DNA of 64,000 bases from Streptomyces sannanensis (GTDB lineage: Bacteria > Actinomycetota > Actinomycetes > Streptomycetales > Streptomycetaceae). Location of the stretch: NCBI RefSeq assembly GCF_039536205.1, contig NZ_BAAAYL010000001.1, forward strand, positions 3,906,001-3,970,000, in the 5' to 3' direction. A program made the translations under genes and the position numbers. The notes beneath the pieces were generated by a model that was given only the letters and a program-made list of their open reading frames with translations, was not told where the DNA came from and searched no databases. Numbering within the stretch: the stretch's first letter is position 1; the number at the start of each line of letters is the position of its first letter. Shown in pieces: positions 9,251 to 20,398 of the stretch.

Positions 9251-11775
9251 CCGCAGCCGTACCGCCCGAGGACCTCGTCACGCTGACCATCGACGGCATC
9301 GAGACCAGCGTCCCCAAGGGGACCCTGGTGATCAGGGCCGCCGAACAACTCGGCATCGAGATCCCCCGGTTCTGCGACCATCCGCTCCTCGACCCGGCCG
9401 GCGCCTGCCGCCAGTGCATCGTCGAGGTCGAGGGCCAGCGCAAGCCGATGGCGTCCTGCACGATCACCTGCACCGACGGAATGGTCGTCAAGTCGCAGCT
9501 CACCTCACCGGTTGCCAGGAAGGCGCAGGAGGGCGTGATGGAGCTGCTGCTCATCAACCATCCGCTGGACTGCCCGGTGTGTGACAAGGGCGGCGAGTGC
9601 CCGCTCCAGAACCAGGCCATGTCGCACGGCCATGCCGAGTCCCGCTTCGAGGGCAGCAAGCGCACCTACGAGAAGCCGGTCCCGATCTCCACCGAGATCC
9701 TGTTGGACCGTGAGAGGTGCGTGCTGTGCGCGCGCTGCACCCGCTTCTCACAGCAGATCGCGGGCGATCCGATGATCGAGCTGGTCGAGCGCGGCGCACT
9801 GCAGCAGGTCGGCACGGGTGAGGGCGACCCCTTCGAGTCGTACTTCTCCGGGAACACCATTCAGATCTGCCCGGTCGGCGCGCTGACGTCGGCGGCGTAC
9901 CGGTTCCGCTCCCGCCCCTTCGACCTGGTGTCGTCGCCGAGCGTGTGCGAGCACTGCGCGGGCGGCTGTGCGACCCGTACCGACCACCGGCGCGGCAAGG
10001 TGCTGCGACGGCTCGCGGCCAATGACCCCGAGGTCAACGAGGAGTGGCTCTGCGACAAGGGGCGGTTCGCCTTCCGGTACGCGCAGGGCCGCGACCGGAT
10101 CACCACCCCGCTGGTGCGCAACGAGCAGGGCGAGCTGGAACCGGCGAGCTGGCCGGAGGCGCTGGAGGCGGCGGCCCGGGGGCTCGCGGCGGCGCGTGAC
10201 CAGGCCGCCCGCACCGGAGGTGCCGGAGTCTCGGTCCTGACCGGCGGGCGGCTCACCGTCGAGGACGTCTACGCCTACAGCAAGTTCGCCAGGGTCGCCC
10301 TCGGCACCAACGACATCGACTTCCGGGCGCGCGTGCACTCCTCCGAGGAGGCGGACTTCCTGGCCGCGACCGTGGCCGGGCGGGGCCGTTCCATCGACGG
10401 CAGCGGTGTCACGTACACCTCGCTCGAACAGGCCCCGGCCGTACTGCTCGCCGGGATCGAGTCCGAGGAGGAGGCCCCCGGTGTCTTCCTGCGGCTGCGC
10501 AAGGCCTGGCGCAAGCACGGCCAGCGCACCTTCGCCCTCGCCTCGCACGCCACCCGCGGCCTGACCAAGGCGGGCGGCATGCTGCTGCCCGCCGCGCCCG
10601 GCACCGAGACCGAGTGGCTGGACGCCCTGGCCGGAGAGATCGGCCTCAACGAGGACGGCGCCAAGGCCGCGGAGGCGCTGCGCGCTCCGGGCGCGGTGAT
10701 CGTCGTCGGAGAGCGGCTGGCCGGTGTGCCGGGTGCGCTCAGCGCGGCTGTGCGCCTGAGGTCCGCGACCGGCGCGGCGCTGGTGTGGATCCCGCGCCGG
10801 GCCGGTGAGCGCGGTGCCGTCGAGGCGGGCGCGCTCCCTGCGCTGCTGCCCGGCGGCCGCCCGGCCACCGACCCGCGGGCCCGGGAGGAGGTCGCGGCCG
10901 CCTGGGGCGTACGCGAGCTCCCGCACCGCTACGGCCGCGACACCGGCCAGATCATCGAGGCCGCGGCCTCCGGCGAACTGGGCGCGCTCCTCGTCGCAGG
11001 CGTCGAGGTCGCCGACCTGCCGGACCCGGCGCGGGCGCTGCGCGCACTCGACGAGGTCGGCTTCCTGGTGTCGCTGGAGCTGCGCACCAGCGAGGTGACG
11101 GAGCGGGCGGACGTGGTCCTCCCGGTCGCGGCCGTGGCGGAGAAGCCCGGCACCTTCCTCAACTGGGAGGGCAGGGCCAGGCCGTTCGAGGCGGCGCTGA
11201 AGCCGGACCAGATGACCCGGTCGCTCGCACCGACGGACACCCGGGTGCTGCACATGCTGGCCGACGCCCTTGCCCGCGCCGCAGGCGCTGATGAATACAG
11301 CCACTTCGCGCTGCCGGATGTACAGGCCGTGCGCCGGGAGATGGAGCGGCTCGGCTCGTGGGACGGCGCCTACGCCTCCGAGCCCGTGGAGAACACCCGG
11401 CCGCTGCCCCGCCTCGGCGAGGGCGAGGCCGTTCTCGCCGGACACCGGATGCTGCTCGACCAGGGCCGCCTCCAGGACTTCGAGGAGGCCCTGGCCGGCA
11501 CCCGGCATGCCGCGGTCGCCCGGCTGTCCGCCGCCACCGCGGCCGAGACCGGTGTCAAGGACGGCGACCTGCTGGCCGTCACCGGCCCGGCCGGCGAGGT
11601 CCGCCTCCCGCTCCAGGTGACCGAGATGCCCGACCGCGTGGTCTGGCTCCCGCTCAACTCCACGGGCGGCGGCGTTCCGCGCGACACGGGTGCACGTCCC
11701 GGCGCCGCGGTCCGCATCGGTCCGGCGGTGACGCCGGAGGCCGAGCCCACCGACGTACCGGAGGTGCAGTCGTGA
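9247..11775 (+). CDS. nuoG: NADH-quinone oxidoreductase subunit G
   Basis: 842-residue large Fe-S subunit. Seen in order: [2Fe-2S] motif around [17 protein letters not shown]4/N5-type binding in [30 protein letters not shown] with ICPVGALT, then a molybdopterin-oxidoreductase-like half starting with [12 protein letters not shown] and LCDKGR, which supplies the four cysteines for the extra N7 cluster. It carries electrons from NuoF to NuoI. The C-terminal region (about residues 690-842) is low in conservation. GTG overlaps the nuoF stop by 4 nt. Confidence 0.95.
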
Positions 11776-13169
11776 TCACCCCGCAGAGCGTCCTCGCCGC
11801 CGAGGATCTCTCCATGTTCGGGAGTGACCCCTGGTGGCTGGTCGTCATCAAGGCGGTGTTCTGCTTCGCCTTCCTGATGGTCACCGTCCTCGTCTCCATC
11901 GTCATGGAGCGCAAGGTCGTCGCCTGGATGCAGCTGCGCATCGGCCCGAACCGGCACGGTCCCTGGGGGATGCTGCAGTCCCTCGCGGACGGCGTCAAGC
12001 TGATGCTCAAGGAGGACGTGGTCGTCAAGCGCGCGGACAAGGTGGTCTACATCCTTGCTCCGATCGTCGCCGCGATCCCGGCCTTCATGGCGATTGCGGT
12101 GATCCCCTTCGGCCCGGCCGGCAACGAGATCTCGATCTTCGGCCAGCGGACCACCATGCAGCTGACCGACCTGCCGATCGCGGTGCTCTACATCCTCGCG
12201 GTCGCCTCCGTCGGCATCTACGGCATCGTGCTCGCCGGCTGGTCCTCCGGTTCGACGTATCCGCTGCTCGGAGGCCTGCGCTCCTGCGCGCAGATGATCT
12301 CGTACGAGATCGCGATGGGCGCGGCCTTCGCCTCGGTCTTCCTCTACTCCGGGTCGATGTCGACCTCGGCGATCGTCGAGGCGCAGCAGGACCGCTGGTT
12401 CATCGTCCTGCTGCCGGTCTCCTTCCTGATCTACGTCGTGACGATGGTGGGCGAGACCAACCGCGCGCCCTTCGACATGCCGGAATCCGAGGGCGACCTG
12501 GTCGGTGGCTTCAACACCGAGTACAGCTCCATCAAGTTCGCGATGTTCATGCTCGCCGAGTACGTCAACATGGTCACCGTCTCGGCCCTCTCGGTCACGC
12601 TCTTCCTGGGCGGCTGGCGCGCGCCGGCGCCGATCTCGACGTACTGGGAGGGCGCGAACCACGGCTGGTGGCCGCTGCTCTGGTTCGTCGTCAAGGTGAA
12701 TCTGCTGCTGTTCGTCTTCGTCTGGCTGCGGGGCACGCTGCCGCGGGTCCGCTACGACCAGCTGATGAAGCTCGGCTGGAAGGTCCTCATCCCGGTCTCG
12801 GTCGTCTGGCTGATGCTGGTCGCGACCGTACGGGCGCTGCGGAACGAGAGCTACGACTTCCAGCAGATCCTGCTCTATGTCGCGGGCGGGGTGCTCACCG
12901 TACTGCTGCTGTCCTTCGTCATCGACTTCTACCGCGACAAGAAGGCGAAGGCCGTCTCCGCCAAGGAGGCCGCACCCGCCTTCGACCCGATGGCGGGCGG
13001 CTTCCCGGTCCCGCCGCTGCCCGGACAGACCCTGCCGCCGGCGCCCCGGCGACGGCCGCGATGGGGGTCCTCCCGGGCGAGCGGAGCCGAGCCCGGGGGA
13101 GAGCGCGAGTTGATTGTCAGTGGTGGGGCGGACACTGTAAGTGACGGAAAGGAGGCTGACGGTGTCTGA
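11772..13169 (+). CDS. nuoH: NADH-quinone oxidoreductase subunit H
   Basis: 465-residue membrane subunit anchoring the peripheral arm and lining the quinone tunnel. Seen: [53 protein letters not shown] and multiple hydrophobic helices. The family core ends near residue 400. The C-terminal tail is Pro/Arg/Gly-rich, and residues about 431-443 ([13 protein letters not shown]) come from an in-frame copy of the palindromic repeat, followed by a short tail that runs into the nuoI ribosome-binding site. NuoH2 (45316) lacks this tail. Confidence 0.95.
   Translation: MITPQSVLAAEDLSMFGSDPWWLVVIKAVFCFAFLMVTVLVSIVMERKVVAWMQLRIGPNRHGPWGMLQSLADGVKLMLKEDVVVKRADKVVYILAPIVAAIPAFMAIAVIPFGPAGNEISIFGQRTTMQLTDLPIAVLYILAVASVGIYGIVLAGWSSGSTYPLLGGLRSCAQMISYEIAMGAAFASVFLYSGSMSTSAIVEAQQDRWFIVLLPVSFLIYVVTMVGETNRAPFDMPESEGDLVGGFNTEYSSIKFAMFMLAEYVNMVTVSALSVTLFLGGWRAPAPISTYWEGANHGWWPLLWFVVKVNLLLFVFVWLRGTLPRVRYDQLMKLGWKVLIPVSVVWLMLVATVRALRNESYDFQQILLYVAGGVLTVLLLSFVIDFYRDKKAKAVSAKEAAPAFDPMAGGFPVPPLPGQTLPPAPRRRPRWGSSRASGAEPGGERELIVSGGADTVSDGKEADGV
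13063..13101 (+). repeat. Copy C of the GC-rich palindromic repeat, inside nuoH
   Basis: GGGGG-TCCTCC-CGGGCGAGCGGA then GCCGAGCCCGGGGGAG. The stem CCCGGGC (13072-13078)/GCCCGGG (13091-13097) is perfect. It lies in the region encoding the non-conserved C-terminal tail of NuoH. Confidence 0.65.
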
Positions 13170-13782
13170 GCGATCCGAGGAATCCGAGGGCAAGTTCCTG
13201 AATCCGGTGGCCGGCTTCGGCGTGACCTTCAAGGGCATGTTCAAGAGGCGGCTGACCGAGCAGTACCCGGAACAGCAGAAGACCACGGCGCCGCGCTTCC
13301 ACGGCCGGCACCAGCTCAACCGCCATCCGGACGGCCTCGAGAAGTGCGTCGGCTGCGAGCTGTGCGCCTGGGCCTGCCCGGCCGACGCCATCTATGTGGA
13401 GGGTGCGGACAACACCGACGAGGAGCGCTACTCGCCGGGCGAGCGGTACGGCCGCGTCTATCAGATCAACTACGCCCGCTGCATTCTGTGCGGTCTGTGC
13501 ATCGAGGCCTGCCCGACGCGAGCTCTCACGATGACCAATGACTTCGAACTGGCCGACACCAGCCGCGAATCCCTCATCTACACGAAGGAGCAGCTGCTGG
13601 CGGGGCTCGAGGAGGGCATGGTCGACACCCCGCACGCGATCTTCCCGGGCATGGACGAGCAGGACTACTACCGCGGCCGCGTGACGGAGGCCGCGCCCGG
13701 CACGAAGCGTCAGGTCGCGGTCTCCCAGGGCGAGCGCCCCGACGAGGCCGGGCGAGAGGCGGAAGAAGAGGTGGACGCATGA
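13162..13782 (+). CDS. nuoI: NADH-quinone oxidoreductase subunit I (2x[4Fe-4S])
   Basis: 206-residue ferredoxin-like subunit with clusters N6a and N6b linking NuoG to NuoB. Start GTG 13162 is chosen because AAAGGAGG sits 7 nt upstream; the GTG at 13141 lacks such a site. Seen: [18 protein letters not shown] and [17 protein letters not shown], both complete CxxCxxCxxxCP motifs. The start overlaps the end of nuoH by 8 nt. The acidic C-terminal tail is variable. Confidence 0.95.
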   Translation: MSERSEESEGKFLNPVAGFGVTFKGMFKRRLTEQYPEQQKTTAPRFHGRHQLNRHPDGLEKCVGCELCAWACPADAIYVEGADNTDEERYSPGERYGRVYQINYARCILCGLCIEACPTRALTMTNDFELADTSRESLIYTKEQLLAGLEEGMVDTPHAIFPGMDEQDYYRGRVTEAAPGTKRQVAVSQGERPDEAGREAEEEVDA

Positions 13783-14585
13783 GCAGCCTCGCCGCGTACA
13801 GCACCTCCACCGGGGAGGCTGTCCAGTTCTGGGTGCTGGGTACGGTCGCCGTGCTCGGTGCGCTCGGGACGGTTCTGATGAGAAGAGCCGTGCACAGCGC
13901 GCTGAGCCTCGCCGGGACCATGATCGTCCTGGCGGTCTTCTATCTCGCCAACGGGGCGTACTTCCTGGGCATCGTCCAGATCGTCGTCTACACCGGCGCG
14001 ATCATGATGCTCTTCCTCTTCGTCGTCATGCTGGTGGGTGTCACCGCGGCGGACTCGCTGAAGGAGACCATCAAGGGCCAGCGCTGGTGGGCCGCCGCCT
14101 GCGGGCTCGGCTTCGGCATCCTGCTCGCCGCCGGCATCGGCAATGCCTCGCTGAAGGAGTGGAGCGGCCTGGGCCAGGCCAACGCGGGCGGCAATGTCGA
14201 AGGACTCGCCGCCCTCATCTTCACCAAGTACGTCTTCGCCTTCGAAGTCACCGGCGCCCTGCTCATCACGGCCGCGGTCGGTGCGATGGTGCTCACCCAC
14301 CGGGAGCGGACCGAGCGCGCCAGGACGCAGCGCGAGCTGTCCGAGCAGCGGGTACGCGAGGGCAGGCACGTGCCGCCGCTGCCGGCCCCCGGTGTGTACG
14401 CCCGGCACAACGCGGTGGACATCGCGGGCCTGCTGCCGGACGGCACCCCGTCCGAACTGACCGTCAACAAGACGCTGCGGGCCCGCGGCCAGATCCGTGA
14501 TGTGTCGGCCGAGGCCCTGGGCGAGCTCAAGGCGATCGAGCAGCGCGCCGCGGAGCGCCTGGAGCGCGGAGAGGTGACGAAGTGA
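13779..14585 (+). CDS. nuoJ: NADH-quinone oxidoreductase subunit J
   Basis: 268-residue membrane subunit next to the quinone entry site. Seen: TM segments including [20 protein letters not shown] and [20 protein letters not shown], the conserved TM3 region with its pi-bulge GAIMML. It is longer than the usual 165-200 residues because of a charged cytoplasmic C-terminal tail (about residues 170-268). ATGA overlap with nuoI and GTGA overlap with nuoK. Confidence 0.93.
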   Translation: MSSLAAYSTSTGEAVQFWVLGTVAVLGALGTVLMRRAVHSALSLAGTMIVLAVFYLANGAYFLGIVQIVVYTGAIMMLFLFVVMLVGVTAADSLKETIKGQRWWAAACGLGFGILLAAGIGNASLKEWSGLGQANAGGNVEGLAALIFTKYVFAFEVTGALLITAAVGAMVLTHRERTERARTQRELSEQRVREGRHVPPLPAPGVYARHNAVDIAGLLPDGTPSELTVNKTLRARGQIRDVSAEALGELKAIEQRAAERLERGEVTK

Positions 14586-14881
14586 GCCCTGTCAACTACC
14601 TCTATCTCGCCGCCCTGCTGTTCACCATCGGCGCGGCCGGGGTGCTGATCCGGCGGAACGCGATCGTGGTCTTCATGTGCATCGAGCTGATGCTCAATGC
14701 CTGCAACCTCGCGTTCGTCGCCTTCTCCCGGATGCACGGCAATCTCGACGGCCAGATCATCGCCTTCTTCACGATGGTCGTCGCTGCCGCGGAGGTCGTC
14801 GTCGGGCTCGCGATCATCGTGTCGGTCTTCCGTTCCCGCCACTCGGCCTCGGTCGACGACGCCAGTCTGATGAAGCTCTGA
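14582..14881 (+). CDS. nuoK: NADH-quinone oxidoreductase subunit K
   Basis: 99-residue three-helix membrane subunit of standard length. Seen: the TM2 glutamate segment [18 protein letters not shown] and TM3 [16 protein letters not shown], with both conserved Glu residues of the proton path. Coupled to nuoJ by a 4-nt overlap. Confidence 0.96.
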   Translation: MSPVNYLYLAALLFTIGAAGVLIRRNAIVVFMCIELMLNACNLAFVAFSRMHGNLDGQIIAFFTMVVAAAEVVVGLAIIVSVFRSRHSASVDDASLMKL

Positions 14882-14895
14882 GGGGTCGCTGAATC

Positions 14896-16836
14896 GTGGA
14901 GAACTTGATCGCGCCGCTGATCGCGGCGCCACTGCTCGGAGCGGCCGTACTGCTGTGCGGCGGGCGGCGGCTGGACCGTTCGGGACCCTGGATCGGCACC
15001 CTGCTCGCGGCCGTGTCCTTCGTGATCGGCGTGGTGCTCTTCGCCGATCTGCTGGGCCGGGGCACGAAGGACCGCACCCTGCACCAGCACCTGTTCAGCT
15101 GGATCCCGGTGGAGGGCTTCCAGGCCAATGTGGCTTTCCAGCTCGACCAGCTGTCGATGACCTTCGTGCTGCTGATCACCGGCGTGGGCTCACTGATCCA
15201 TGTGTACTCGATCGGGTACATGGCGCACGACGAGCGCAAGCGCCGTTTCTTCGGCTACCTGAACCTCTTCCTCGCGGCGATGCTGTTGCTGGTTCTCGCC
15301 GACAACTACCTGCTGCTGTACGTCGGCTGGGAGGGCGTCGGTCTCGCCTCGTACCTGTTGATCGGGTTCTGGCAGCACAAGCCGAGCGCGGCGACCGCGG
15401 CGAAGAAGGCGTTCCTGGTCAACCGGGTCGGCGACATGGGGCTGTCCATCGCCGTCATGCTGATGTTCGCCTTCTTCGGGACCTTCACCTTCGGTCCGGT
15501 CCTGGGAGCGACAGATGCGGCCGGCGAGGGGAAGCTGACGGCGATCGGCCTGATGCTGCTGCTCGCCGCGTGCGGCAAGTCCGCGCAGGTACCGCTGCAG
15601 TCCTGGCTCGGGGACGCCATGGAGGGCCCGACCCCGGTCTCGGCCCTGATCCACGCGGCCACGATGGTGACGGCGGGCGTGTACCTCATCACCCGCTCCG
15701 GTGAGATCTTCAACGCCGCGCCCGACGCCCAGTCGGCGGTCGTGGTCGTCGGTGCGGTCACCCTTCTCTTCGGGGCGATCGTCGGCTGTGCGAAGGACGA
15801 CATCAAGAAGGCCCTCGCGGCCTCCACGATGTCGCAGATCGGCTACATGATCCTGGCGGCGGGCCTCGGCCCGATCGGCTACGCCTTCGCGATCATGCAC
15901 CTGGTCACCCACGGCTTCTTCAAGGCCGGGCTGTTCCTCGGTGCGGGCTCCGTCATGCACGGCATGAACGACGAGGTCGACATGCGCAAGTACGGCGGGC
16001 TGCGGAAGTACATGCCCGTCACCTTCATCACCTTCGGCCTGGGCTATCTCGCCATCATCGGCTTCCCCGGCCTGTCCGGCTTCTGGTCCAAGGACAAGAT
16101 CATCGAGGCGGCCTTCGCCAAGGGCGGTACCGAGGGCTGGATCCTCGGTGGAGCGGCCCTGTTGGGCGCGGCCATCACGGCGTACTACATGACACGCGTG
16201 ATGCTGATGACCTTCTTCGGTGAGAAGCGCTGGCAGCCCGCCCCCGACCCGGACAAGACGCCCGGCGTCGAGCCCGGCATCGAGGTGCACCCCGGCGAGA
16301 TGCCGCATCCGCACGAGTCGCCGAGGTCGATGACCGTCCCGATGATCATGCTGGCCTTCGGATCGGTCTTCGCGGGCGCGCTGTTCAGCCTCAACGAATC
16401 CTTTGTGAAGTGGCTGGAGCCGGTCACCGGCTTCGAGCACGGACATCCGCCGGTCGGTGCCGGCGTGATCACCACCTCGACGGTCGTGGTGCTGCTCATC
16501 GGCGCCGGCATCGCCTACGCCCAGTACGGACGGCGTCCGGTCCCGGCCGTCGCTCCGCGCGGCAGCGTGCTGACCCGGGCCGCACGGCGCGATCTGCTCC
16601 AGGACGACTTCAACCACGTCGTGCTGGTCCGCGGCGGCGAGCACCTCACCCGCTCCCTGGTGTACGTCGACCACACGATGGTCGACGGAGTCGTCAACGG
16701 CACGGCGGCCTCGGTCGGTGGGCTCTCCGGCCGGCTGCGCAGGCTGCAGAACGGCTTCGCCCGCTCCTACGCGGTCTCGATGTTCGGCGGTACGGCGATC
16801 CTGATCGCCGCCACCCTGCTGATGAGGGCGGTCTGA
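14896..16836 (+). CDS. nuoL: NADH-quinone oxidoreductase subunit L (antiporter-like)
   Basis: 646-residue distal proton-pumping subunit with Mrp-antiporter fold. Seen: [20 protein letters not shown] with the TM5 Glu, [20 protein letters not shown] with the TM7 Lys, [15 protein letters not shown], and a C-terminal lateral-helix region. About 14 TM helices plus the long amphipathic helix are expected. GTG start, 14 nt after nuoK. Confidence 0.95.
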   Translation: MENLIAPLIAAPLLGAAVLLCGGRRLDRSGPWIGTLLAAVSFVIGVVLFADLLGRGTKDRTLHQHLFSWIPVEGFQANVAFQLDQLSMTFVLLITGVGSLIHVYSIGYMAHDERKRRFFGYLNLFLAAMLLLVLADNYLLLYVGWEGVGLASYLLIGFWQHKPSAATAAKKAFLVNRVGDMGLSIAVMLMFAFFGTFTFGPVLGATDAAGEGKLTAIGLMLLLAACGKSAQVPLQSWLGDAMEGPTPVSALIHAATMVTAGVYLITRSGEIFNAAPDAQSAVVVVGAVTLLFGAIVGCAKDDIKKALAASTMSQIGYMILAAGLGPIGYAFAIMHLVTHGFFKAGLFLGAGSVMHGMNDEVDMRKYGGLRKYMPVTFITFGLGYLAIIGFPGLSGFWSKDKIIEAAFAKGGTEGWILGGAALLGAAITAYYMTRVMLMTFFGEKRWQPAPDPDKTPGVEPGIEVHPGEMPHPHESPRSMTVPMIMLAFGSVFAGALFSLNESFVKWLEPVTGFEHGHPPVGAGVITTSTVVVLLIGAGIAYAQYGRRPVPAVAPRGSVLTRAARRDLLQDDFNHVVLVRGGEHLTRSLVYVDHTMVDGVVNGTAASVGGLSGRLRRLQNGFARSYAVSMFGGTAILIAATLLMRAV

Positions 16837-16839
16837 CCC

Positions 16840-18453
16840 ATGGCATTTCCCCTTCTGACGGCGACGGCCGCGCTCCCCGCGATCGGTGCGATCGCCACGG
16901 CCGCCGTCCCGGCGGCCCGGCGGACCGCGACCAAATGGCTGGCGCTGGGCTTCTCGCTCGCCACACTCTTCCTCGCCGCGGCCGTCGCCGTACGCTTCGA
17001 ACCCGGCGGCGGCCGTTACCAGCTCACCGAATCGCATGCCTGGATCAAGGACTTCGGGGTCCGTTACGAACTGGGCGTGGACGGCATCGCGGTCGCGCTG
17101 ATCCTGCTCACCGCGGTGCTGATCCCCTTCGTCATCCTGGCCGGCTGGCACGACGCCGATCCTTCCCCAAGCTCTCCGCTTCGTTCGAGCAGGGGAGGCC
17201 CCAATGAGACCAAGGCGCCTTATCAGTGGCGGCCCACTCAGGGCTTCTTCGCGCTGATCCTCGGCGTCGAGGCGATGGTGATCCTCTCCTTCGAGGCCAC
17301 CGACGTCTTCCTCTTCTACATCTTCTTCGAAGCCATGCTCATCCCGATGTACTTCCTCATCGGAGGCTTCGGGGACCGGGCCCACGCTGCAGGTGACGAG
17401 GCGGCGGCGACCCAGCGGACGTACGCGGCGGTCAAGTTCCTGCTGTACAACCTGGTCGGCGGCCTGATCATGCTGGCCGCGGTCATCGGGCTGTACGTCG
17501 TCGCGGGGAGCTTCTCGCTCCAGGAGATCACCGCGGCCCGTGCCGGCGGCTCGTTGGACATGGCCACCAACACCGAGCGGCTGCTCTTCCTCGGCTTCTT
17601 CTTCGCTTTCGCGGTGAAGGCCCCCCTGTGGCCGCTGCACACCTGGCTGCCCAACGCCATGGGTGAGGCGACGGCGCCGGTCGCCGTGCTGATCACCGCG
17701 GTCGTCGACAAGGTCGGCACCTTCGCGATGCTGCGTTTCTGCCTCCAGCTCTTCCCGGAGGCGAGCAAGTGGGCGACGCCGGTCATCCTGGTACTCGCCC
17801 TGATCAGCATCGTCTACGGCGCGCTTCTCGCGGTCGGACAGCGCGACATCAAGCGGCTGGTGGCCTACGCGTCGATCTCGCACTTCGGCTTCATCATCAT
17901 GGGCATCTTCGCGATGACGAGCCAGGGCCAGTCCGGCGCCACCCTCTACATGGTCAACCACGGGATCTCCACCGCCGCGTTGATGCTGGTGGCGGGCTTC
18001 CTCATCGCGCGGCGCGGCTCGCGGCTCATCGCTGACTACGGCGGCGTCCAGAAGGTGGCTCCGGTGCTGGCCGGGACCTTCCTGATCGGCAGCCTCGCCA
18101 CGCTGTCGCTGCCCGGCCTCGCGCCGTTCGTCAGTGAATTCCTGGTGCTGGTCGGCACGTTCACGCGTTACCCGGCGATCGGCGTCATCGCCACCTTCGG
18201 CATCGTCCTGGCCGCGCTCTACACCCTCGTCCTCTACCAGCGGACGATGACCGGCCCGGTCCGGCCGGCCGTGCGGGCCATGCCGGATCTGCGGGTGCGT
18301 GAGCTGCTGGTGATCGCTCCGCTGATCGCACTGCTGATCTTCCTCGGCGTCTATCCGAAGCCGCTGACCGAGATCGTCAACCCGGCCGTGAAGTACACCC
18401 TGTCCGACGTACAGAAGACCGACCCCAAGCCCGAGGTGGAGGCGGCCAAGTGA
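16840..18453 (+). CDS. nuoM: NADH-quinone oxidoreductase subunit M
   Basis: 537-residue antiporter-like proton-pumping subunit. Seen: FYIFFEAMLIPMYFLIG with the TM5 Glu, FAVKAPLWPLHTWLPNA with the TM7 Lys, and VYGALLAVGQRDIKRLVAYA. Between TM3 and TM4 (residues about 108-122) lies DPSPSSPLRSSRGGPN, encoded by an in-frame palindromic repeat copy and absent from NuoM2 at 49809. It should form an exposed loop. Otherwise normal length. Confidence 0.95.
   Translation: MAFPLLTATAALPAIGAIATAAVPAARRTATKWLALGFSLATLFLAAAVAVRFEPGGGRYQLTESHAWIKDFGVRYELGVDGIAVALILLTAVLIPFVILAGWHDADPSPSSPLRSSRGGPNETKAPYQWRPTQGFFALILGVEAMVILSFEATDVFLFYIFFEAMLIPMYFLIGGFGDRAHAAGDEAAATQRTYAAVKFLLYNLVGGLIMLAAVIGLYVVAGSFSLQEITAARAGGSLDMATNTERLLFLGFFFAFAVKAPLWPLHTWLPNAMGEATAPVAVLITAVVDKVGTFAMLRFCLQLFPEASKWATPVILVLALISIVYGALLAVGQRDIKRLVAYASISHFGFIIMGIFAMTSQGQSGATLYMVNHGISTAALMLVAGFLIARRGSRLIADYGGVQKVAPVLAGTFLIGSLATLSLPGLAPFVSEFLVLVGTFTRYPAIGVIATFGIVLAALYTLVLYQRTMTGPVRPAVRAMPDLRVRELLVIAPLIALLIFLGVYPKPLTEIVNPAVKYTLSDVQKTDPKPEVEAAK
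17162..17204 (-). repeat. Copy D of the GC-rich palindromic repeat, inside nuoM
   Basis: On the minus strand it reads GGGG-CCTCCCC-TGCTCGAACG then AAGCGGAGAGCTTGGGGAAG, matching copy A closely (CTCGAGCGAAGCCGAGAGCT). It is in reverse orientation relative to the copies in nuoF and nuoH. It preserves the nuoM frame. Confidence 0.7.
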
Positions 18454-20105
18454 GCGCAGCAATGGCTGTCCACAGCCTGTGGACGACGGCGGCGTCCGAG
18501 CCGATCGACAAGATCCCGACCCCGCACATCGAATACGCCCAACTGGCACCCACACTGATCGTCTTCGGTGCCGCGGTCCTGGGCGTGCTGGTCGAGGCGT
18601 TCGTCCCGCGCCGGGCCCGTTACTCCATGCAGGTCTTCCTGTCGGTGGTCTCGCTCGCCGCCGCCTTCGCGGCGGTGGTCGGCCTGGCGGCCGGCGGATA
18701 CGGCACCACCAAGGCGAAGATCGCCGCGATGGGCGCCATCGCGGTCGACGGCCCGGCGCTGTTCCTCCAGGGCGTGATTCTGCTGGCCTCGCTGATCGCC
18801 GTGTTCACCTTCGCCGAGCGCAGGCTCGACCCGGCGGCGCACGGCAACCGGGTGGACTCCTTCGCCGCGCAGGCCGCGTCCGTGCCGGGCAGCGAGAGCG
18901 AGAAGGCGGCGGTCAAGGCCGGGCTGACCACCACCGAGGTGTTCCCGCTCGCCCTCTTCGCCATCGGCGGCATGCTGATCTTCCCGTCGGCGAACGATCT
19001 GCTGACCCTCTTCGTCGCCCTCGAGGTCTTCTCCCTGCCGCTGTATCTCCTGTGCGCGCTGGCCCGCCGCAAGCGGCTGCTGTCGCAGGAGGCCGCGGTG
19101 AAGTACTTCCTGCTCGGCGCCTTCTCCTCCGCGTTCCTGCTCTTCGGCATCGCACTGCTCTACGGCTACGCGGGATCCGTCTCGTACGCCACGATCGCGG
19201 ATGTGGTCGACGGCACCGTCCAGACCGTGAGCCCGGTGCTCGCCCAGACCATGGGCAACGATGTGCTGCTGCTGATCGGCTTCGCGATGGTGCTGGTCGG
19301 CCTGCTGTTCAAGGTGGGTGCGGTGCCGTTCCACATGTGGACCCCCGACGTCTACCAGGGCGCGCCGACCCCGGTCACCGGCTTCATGGCGGCCGCCACC
19401 AAGGTCGCCGCCTTCGGTGCGATGCTGCGCTTCCTGTATGTCGCCCTGCCCGGTCTGCGCTGGGACTGGCGGCCGGTCATGTGGGGCGTCGCGATCCTCA
19501 CCATGCTGGGCGGTGCGATCGTCGCGATCACCCAGACCGACATCAAGCGGCTGCTGGCGTACTCCTCCATTGCGCACGCCGGCTTCCTGCTCGCCGGTGT
19601 CATCGCGGCCACGCCGAGCGGCATCTCGTCCGTCCTCTTCTATCTGGCCGCTTACTCCTTCGTCACGATCGGCGCCTTCGCGGTCGTCACGCTGGTGCGC
19701 GACGCGGGCGGCGAGGCCACGCATCTGTCGAAGTGGGCCGGGCTGGGCCGGCGTTCGCCGCTGGTCGCCGCGGTCTTCGCGGTGTTCCTGCTGGCCTTCG
19801 CCGGTATTCCGCTGACATCCGGCTTCTCCGGCAAGTTCGCGGTCTTCAAGGCGGCGGCGGAGGGCGGTGCGGGCGTGCTGGTCGTGATCGGTGTGATCTC
19901 GTCGGCGGTCGCCGCGTTCTTCTACATCCGGGTGATCGTGCTGATGTTCTTCAGCGAGCCGAAGGCGGACGGCCCCACGGTGGCGGTGCCGTCCCCGTTC
20001 ACGATGACGGCCATCGCGGCCGGTGTCGCGGTGACGGTGGTGCTGGGCGTGGCCCCGCAGTACTTCCTCGACCTGGCGGGCCGGGCGAGCGTCTTCGTCC
20101 GCTGA
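18450..20105 (+). CDS. nuoN: NADH-quinone oxidoreductase subunit N
   Basis: 551-residue third antiporter-like subunit and last gene of the operon. Seen: NDLLTLFVALEVFSLPLYLL with the TM5 Glu, LLFKVGAVPFHMWTPDVYQG with the TM7 Lys, and ITQTDIKRLLAYSSIAHAG. GTG start with a 4-nt overlap to nuoM. About 30 nt after its stop a 14-bp hairpin ends the operon. Confidence 0.95.
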   Translation: MSAAMAVHSLWTTAASEPIDKIPTPHIEYAQLAPTLIVFGAAVLGVLVEAFVPRRARYSMQVFLSVVSLAAAFAAVVGLAAGGYGTTKAKIAAMGAIAVDGPALFLQGVILLASLIAVFTFAERRLDPAAHGNRVDSFAAQAASVPGSESEKAAVKAGLTTTEVFPLALFAIGGMLIFPSANDLLTLFVALEVFSLPLYLLCALARRKRLLSQEAAVKYFLLGAFSSAFLLFGIALLYGYAGSVSYATIADVVDGTVQTVSPVLAQTMGNDVLLLIGFAMVLVGLLFKVGAVPFHMWTPDVYQGAPTPVTGFMAAATKVAAFGAMLRFLYVALPGLRWDWRPVMWGVAILTMLGGAIVAITQTDIKRLLAYSSIAHAGFLLAGVIAATPSGISSVLFYLAAYSFVTIGAFAVVTLVRDAGGEATHLSKWAGLGRRSPLVAAVFAVFLLAFAGIPLTSGFSGKFAVFKAAAEGGAGVLVVIGVISSAVAAFFYIRVIVLMFFSEPKADGPTVAVPSPFTMTAIAAGVAVTVVLGVAPQYFLDLAGRASVFVR

Positions 20106-20134
20106 CCCGACTGCTCGACTGCTCGACTGCCCGA

Positions 20135-20167
20135 CTGCCCGGCGCCCCTCCAAGGGGCGCCGGGCAG
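20135..20167 (+). terminator. nuo operon 1 terminator
   Basis: Perfect 14-bp stem CTGCCCGGCGCCCC / GGGGCGCCGGGCAG with loop TCCAA. It is preceded by four imperfect 8-bp repeats of CTGCTCGA/CTGCCCGA type (20111-20142) that overlap its left arm. Confidence 0.85.
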
Positions 20168-20224
20168 CGGCGTTTCCGGGGGTCCGGGGCGGAGCTTCCC
20201 CCCGCCCGGTCCCTTCCCACAGTG

Positions 20225-20385
20225 ACACTGTGCGGCTCCGCCGCGCGGGGGCTCCGTCCCGGACCGGGCTGTCGCTCGGGGCTCGGTTTGAGCCCGTTCC
20301 GGCGATTGAGGACAACGCCCGAAGGGCGTTCCGGGGGTCCGGGGGCTTGTCCCCGGTTCGGGGGAGAGACACCCGCCGCGGGCGT
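20225..20385. repeat. Streptomyces-type intergenic repetitive sequence
   Basis: Contains GGCGATTGAGGACAACGCCC, then GAAGGGCGTT and CCGGGGGTCCGGGGGCTTGT. I recall this arrangement as a recurrent intergenic element in Streptomyces. Several short hairpins (AACGCCC/GGGCGTT, CCCGG/CCGGG) are visible, and no gene. It lies between convergent nuoN and the fumarylacetoacetase gene. Confidence 0.5.
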
Positions 20386-20398
20386 GATCCGCGCAGGG

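Noticed and set aside
15190..18555. 1121-codon minus-strand open frame
   Set aside because: It is antisense to nuoL, nuoM and the start of nuoN; composition is His/Asp/Arg-rich without domains.
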